Shown here: one piece after another, positions 60,439-64,000 of the stretch
Numbering within the stretch: the stretch's first letter is position 1
How the letters are laid out: every line of letters starts with the position of its first letter
From: Bacteroides stercorirosoris
GTDB taxonomy: Bacteria; Bacteroidota; Bacteroidia; Bacteroidales; Bacteroidaceae
Length of the DNA: 64,000 bases
Direction of reading: 5' to 3'
NCBI RefSeq assembly: GCF_900142015.1
Contig: NZ_FQZN01000016.1
Coordinates: 62,001 to 126,000, forward strand
Notes under the pieces: generated by a model
The model's database searches: none
What the model saw: only the letters and a program-made list of their open reading frames with translations
Told to the model about the DNA's origin: nothing
Position numbers and translations under genes: made by a program

Positions 60439-63400
60439 TTAAAGCATTACTTTAATACCATCTACAATATAAATGCCCGGATTGAGGGATATCGTGTTTG
60501 AGCCCGGATTAAGGGTCATTGATGTTACATACATCCCTGAAACCGTGAATATTTTGATGTCACGTTTTTCATTTGATATGATTACAAGGTTGGTTCCATC
60601 CTTGTAAAGTCGCAGTTCATGACCCTTGTAGAAGTTCTTACCAAGACCTGTCGTAGTATCTGCATTTCCTATTTCAAATGAATTTCCGGCTTCCGGACTA
60701 TTGGCTTTTGCATAGACAGAGAAAGGCGCAATGGTAAGTTTTATGTCTTCGTCGGTAATGCGGTTGAAACTATACCCGTCGGCATCGGGGATATACATGT
60801 CTGTATCAGCATGGATAGGGGTGTAATTGCCATACAGACAGAAATGTTTACCGGCTTTCAGGATGGTTTCGGTTTCCGGAGTTATAGGCACGTCGAACAT
60901 GAGGGATGCGTCTGCGGTGCGTGTGCCTGAGACGCTGCTTGTAGAGAACGTAAAATCTACAGTCTCGTCCGGTTTACCGTTAAGATGTATCATATAAGGT
61001 TTGTTTGCCTCTATTGATGCCTGGTTTTCAAGTTTCTCGCCGTTTTCATTGAAAGACAGTACGCTGACAGTGTGATTGCCTGAATCTCCGATAGTATACT
61101 TGTTCCCTTTTCCGTCAACCATCTGTGTGGGCGTGAAAGGTAACACAATGCCTTTCCAGTCTTTAGAACCATCTTGCGACAGATAGTTCAATTTGACAGA
61201 CAGTGAGATGTTCTTCTGTCCAAGATTAAAACTTGCCGGAATATTGAAAGCATAGCTGTCGGTAAGAATGATATCCGTTAAAGCTTCACATTTGTTGTCA
61301 CCGTTGAGCACAATGTTCGATTTTGAAGATATCTGGCTTTCCAAGCCTTTGGCAAGGTAGATGATACAGTTGGGATTAATACCCTCGAATGAGTTGTCGT
61401 TTATTCCGGTTGTCAAAGCACGAGTCTTGCTGGTCTGTGAATTTCCGTAGAGCGTGATACTTGTCAGCGAAGTACATCCCTTAAAGGCTCCGTCGCCGAT
61501 TACGTTAACAGAGTTGAGAGAAAGTGACTGAAGTTGGGAACAGCCCTCAAAAGCGTTCTTGCCAATCGAAGTTATGTTTTCTGGAATTACTATATGGGCC
61601 AGGTTTTCCATTCCGGCAAATGCTCCGGAGGGAATATCATTGTTTTCCGTACCTGACAGATTGAGATTTTCCAGGGATGTGAAGTTATCACGTATATAAC
61701 TGAATGTTTCATCAGTCATCTCTCCGGACAAGTTGAGTTCTGTAATCTGAGCGGCTTCTTCCTCACCGATATGGAGTATCTCTTCCGCTTCAAGCGCTGC
61801 ATTCTCGTTTTCAGCAAGAGTCATTGTGACATCCATCTCCACATCAGACTGCAAGTCGGTTATTATATATATTCCGTTTTCGTCCGGATATACAACCTCG
61901 CTGCCCTTTTTAACCACAGGGGTCATATTGGGGCTTTCTGAAACAACGGTGAATTTATAGCTGCCTCCCTCTTTGAAGAGTGTAGGACGCAAGGAGGAAC
62001 CTTCAACGAATTTATTCATTTCTGCATTTCTCCATACGTTGCTTTCGTCCAGATCCACAAAACTGATTTTGGCCTTGCCGGAAGTGTCGGTGATTTTAAT
62101 GTTGTAATAGAACACAACATCAATGATGTGGTTCTGTGGGTAATTCAGAGATTGCGGGTCTGTTACGTTTCCGTAGAATTTAACTTTATAATACCCTCCG
62201 GGATAGAAAATATCAGAGGAGCTGAGCGGATCGAGCATACTCGTCACGTCTTTTTTGTTATCGTAAAGCTTGAACGCCACTCCCGGCCGATGAACCGGAT
62301 TTTTCTTATAGGAAGTCGGTTGGAAATTGGGTAGGCCAAGCATCACGGTTTTAGTGCTGTTTCCCGGTCCCTCAATCTTGGTTAATGGTTCGCTCTGATT
62401 ATATTGGAAAGCTCTATTCTGGTCAATCTGGATGTTATAGTAAACTTTTGATGCCTGATTGCTAAGGTCTTGCCAATATGCGCTGGCTGCGTAGTCGGAT
62501 TCCGTACCTTGCGGAACTTCGAGTGTTATACCAGAAGTATTTGTGGGGAATGGATTACTCTTCAGGTTTACGGGAGTCTTTGATAGAACAATTATTTTCT
62601 TCAGGTTTACGCACATGGCGAAAGCATTGCTTCCGATATAAGAGACATTCTCGGGAATGGTAATTTCTTGCACTTTAACACAACGATAGAATGCATCCGC
62701 TTCTATACATTCCAGATTCTTCGGCAGAAGTATGGTTGTTAACGCTGCTAATGCACTACTTGAAGAGGCAAATGCCATGGAGGGCAATGAATTCGGGGTA
62801 GGATAGCTCTTTATTGTGACGTCAGTCAGGTCGAGGGCCACCAGTCTGGAAGCGTTGTCTTGTAACACCTTAAAATCTTCAGCGTTCATTTCTCCCATCA
62901 GTTTAAGGCGTGAGGGGAAGGCGGAAGCGGAAACTTTAGATGCCAGTTCACCTGCATGAATGTTGAGTGCCGTATAGGTTTCGTCACCGGCCGACACCAC
63001 CTGTATGGCAATGTCAAGATCCTCGCGCACACTTTCTACCTTTATTTGAGCTACTCCAACACGGTCTGCTACGATTTTGCCATTGACAGATACCGTTATG
63101 GCATCAGCTACGGAAACAGGCATGATCTTACATGAAAAGTCCATACCGTGAACTATCTGGTCAATGGCTCCTTGGATAGTGGCTCCCTGAACTGTGGATG
63201 GCATGGTTACCTTATGATATATCACTTCATTACCTATGGCTTTAATGGAATCTTTTACGTTATCGCCTTTGACCAAGCGCCAGTTTTTCTTATTATATGA
63301 AGTGGCTATACGTACGAGATTGCCTTCACGTACTGAAGTTTCTTTTACCAGGCAGTTGAAAGTGCATGGAAGGTCACCGTAATTAGTCGAGGAATTATTG

Positions 63401-64000
63401 AATACAGGAGATATAAACTCTTTGATGGCTCCGCTGGCATCTGTAAGAACGGCGGCATAAAACATTGCGGCGTCGTCTTTAGGTATTGCCAGTGCATTGG
63501 CACGTATGGCGAAAGATTTACCGGCTATTACATTGATAACGTCTGTGGCGAGTCCTACACCTCCTCTGGAATTTGTGAGTTTCCAGGAAGATTCGCCGAT
63601 AGTAGGTGTCGGATAAATAAAATTGGCATGAATTAAGGTATTGGCATTGATGGTAGCAGTATAATGTCCATTAGCTTCTGCACTCAATTTAGTGGTATTG
63701 GCATAAACTTCCATTTTGGCATCTCCAAAACGATTGTCGGTTTCTATCGTGAATGAGAATGCTGAGCCGGCGGCAACTTCCAGATTATCGGAGTCGGGGG
63801 TTATTTTTACTCCTTCCGTTTCTTGAAGTGCTACCATATATGAAGAGGGTGAAATAGGATTCTCTTCTACAATGTTTTTAAAATCCTGCCAATTCTCTTT
63901 TGAACGGTAAGCGGTTGCCGCACCTATAGGCACTACGAGTTTTGACTTGGGAGTTCCTGTAAATACGCACCAGTTAACCCATGCCGGTGATTGACGGCGT
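60439..64000 (-). CDS. BspA-like leucine-rich-repeat surface protein, 5' end outside the window
   Basis: The minus-strand frame is open to the window edge, giving at least 1,187 residues; a GTG at 63933 lies inside the coding region, and the frame upstream continues the same repeat (KLVVPIGAATAYRSK preceded by WVNWCVFTGTP). Two BspA-type LRR blocks are visible (about 62500-62900 and 61430-61760), with repeats such as ENVSYIGSNAFAMCVNLKKI and ITSIGKNAFEGCSQLQSLSL. In between are Ig-like beta domains. The C-terminus (FTVSGMYVTSMTLNPGSNTI followed by LNPGIYIVDGIKV) is a T9SS-like or Por-type sorting tail. BspA-like proteins are adhesins. The exact start and signal peptide are outside the window. 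Confidence 0.87.
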   Translation of the reverse strand, partial: RRQSPAWVNWCVFTGTPKSKLVVPIGAATAYRSKENWQDFKNIVEENPISPSSYMVALQETEGVKITPDSDNLEVAAGSAFSFTIETDNRFGDAKMEVYANTTKLSAEANGHYTATINANTLIHANFIYPTPTIGESSWKLTNSRGGVGLATDVINVIAGKSFAIRANALAIPKDDAAMFYAAVLTDASGAIKEFISPVFNNSSTNYGDLPCTFNCLVKETSVREGNLVRIATSYNKKNWRLVKGDNVKDSIKAIGNEVIYHKVTMPSTVQGATIQGAIDQIVHGMDFSCKIMPVSVADAITVSVNGKIVADRVGVAQIKVESVREDLDIAIQVVSAGDETYTALNIHAGELASKVSASAFPSRLKLMGEMNAEDFKVLQDNASRLVALDLTDVTIKSYPTPNSLPSMAFASSSSALAALTTILLPKNLECIEADAFYRCVKVQEITIPENVSYIGSNAFAMCVNLKKIIVLSKTPVNLKSNPFPTNTSGITLEVPQGTESDYAASAYWQDLSNQASKVYYNIQIDQNRAFQYNQSEPLTKIEGPGNSTKTVMLGLPNFQPTSYKKNPVHRPGVAFKLYDNKKDVTSMLDPLSSSDIFYPGGYYKVKFYGNVTDPQSLNYPQNHIIDVVFYYNIKITDTSGKAKISFVDLDESNVWRNAEMNKFVEGSSLRPTLFKEGGSYKFTVVSESPNMTPVVKKGSEVVYPDENGIYIITDLQSDVEMDVTMTLAENENAALEAEEILHIGEEEAAQITELNLSGEMTDETFSYIRDNFTSLENLNLSGTENNDIPSGAFAGMENLAHIVIPENITSIGKNAFEGCSQLQSLSLNSVNVIGDGAFKGCTSLTSITLYGNSQTSKTRALTTGINDNSFEGINPNCIIYLAKGLESQISSKSNIVLNGDNKCEALTDIILTDSYAFNIPASFNLGQKNISLSVKLNYLSQDGSKDWKGIVLPFTPTQMVDGKGNKYTIGDSGNHTVSVLSFNENGEKLENQASIEANKPYMIHLNGKPDETVDFTFSTSSVSGTRTADASLMFDVPITPETETILKAGKHFCLYGNYTPIHADTDMYIPDADGYSFNRITDEDIKLTIAPFSVYAKANSPEAGNSFEIGNADTTTGLGKNFYKGHELRLYKDGTNLVIISNEKRDIKIFTVSGMYVTSMTLNPGSNTISLNPGIYIVDGIKVML

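Noticed and set aside
63933..63935. Start of the BspA-like gene at a GTG near the right edge
   Set aside because: The frame stays open to base 64000 and the upstream translation continues the protein, so the GTG is internal.
1..64000. tRNA, rRNA, riboswitch or insertion-sequence genes
   Set aside because: I looked for tRNA-like cloverleaf ends, transposase frames and terminal repeats and saw none that I can support.

Overview
The window looks like chromosomal DNA of a gut Bacteroides (order Bacteroidales). The evidence is the TAnnTTTG-type -7 promoter boxes in front of many genes, a bifunctional fucokinase/GDP-fucose pyrophosphorylase (Fkp), an Mfa1/Mfa2-type fimbrial locus, a giant hybrid two-component regulator with a beta-propeller sensor, an HU/VirE pair and a BspA-like surface protein. 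I found no rRNA, tRNA, CRISPR array or intact insertion sequence. The species cannot be fixed from sequence reading alone.

Layout. 1-3615: end of fkp, rlmH, a DUF4783-like secreted protein and nadC. 3723-5138: two tandem paralogous membrane-anchored proteins of unknown family. 5247-8247: an ECF sigma factor, an unusual anti-sigma-like/beta-barrel fusion and two exported proteins. 8447-9400: a FabK/nitronate-monooxygenase-type flavoprotein. 9691-11492: tandem AraC paralogs. 11489-18965 (minus): a five-gene operon SWIM - DUF5691 - MoxR AAA - DUF5682 - VWA, the Bacteroidetes counterpart of enterobacterial yehL/yehM/yehP/yehQ. 19097-20541: GNAT-YoaP protein and an exported nitroreductase-like protein.

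20874-32644 is a complete fimbrial locus: DUF3575 and DUF3868/OmpA-type outer-membrane proteins, Mfa1-type stalk, Mfa2-type anchor, three large exported proteins sharing a lectin-like C-terminal module, a small Ig-like protein and an AraC regulator. Its right edge abuts a gene fossil of the AAA/DUF1703 family. 32871-38168 holds an OmpA protein, a long palindromic repeat, a HU-like protein whose leader contains a 22-bp-period repeat array, a VirE/DUF3874 primase-helicase-like protein and a HicB relic.

38169-45154 is a patchwork of small stress or detoxification genes: alpha/beta hydrolase with sigma factor and membrane partner, AraC, aldo/keto reductase, a second hydrolase, AraC and a PNPOx-like flavoprotein. 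45297-51327 is a LruC-domain lipoprotein and a hybrid two-component regulator with no polysaccharide-utilisation genes beside it. 51346-58240 is a second, classical MoxR locus (RDD divergent from SpoIIM, membrane protein, DUF4129, DUF4350, MoxR, DUF58). 58314-60299 encodes a zinc-ribbon/AraC/GyrI-like fusion and a Fpg/Nei-fold protein lacking the catalytic N-terminal proline. The window closes in a BspA-like leucine-rich-repeat protein running off the right edge.

The two MoxR loci differ in kind. The 51-58 kb locus is the common MoxR/DUF58 set with membrane partners. The 11-19 kb locus is a cytoplasmic set with a MoxR-VWA pair plus three uncharacterised partners, one of which (DUF5682) carries signatures resembling the TraB/GumN/EreA hydrolase superfamily. 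It is the best candidate here for an undescribed system.
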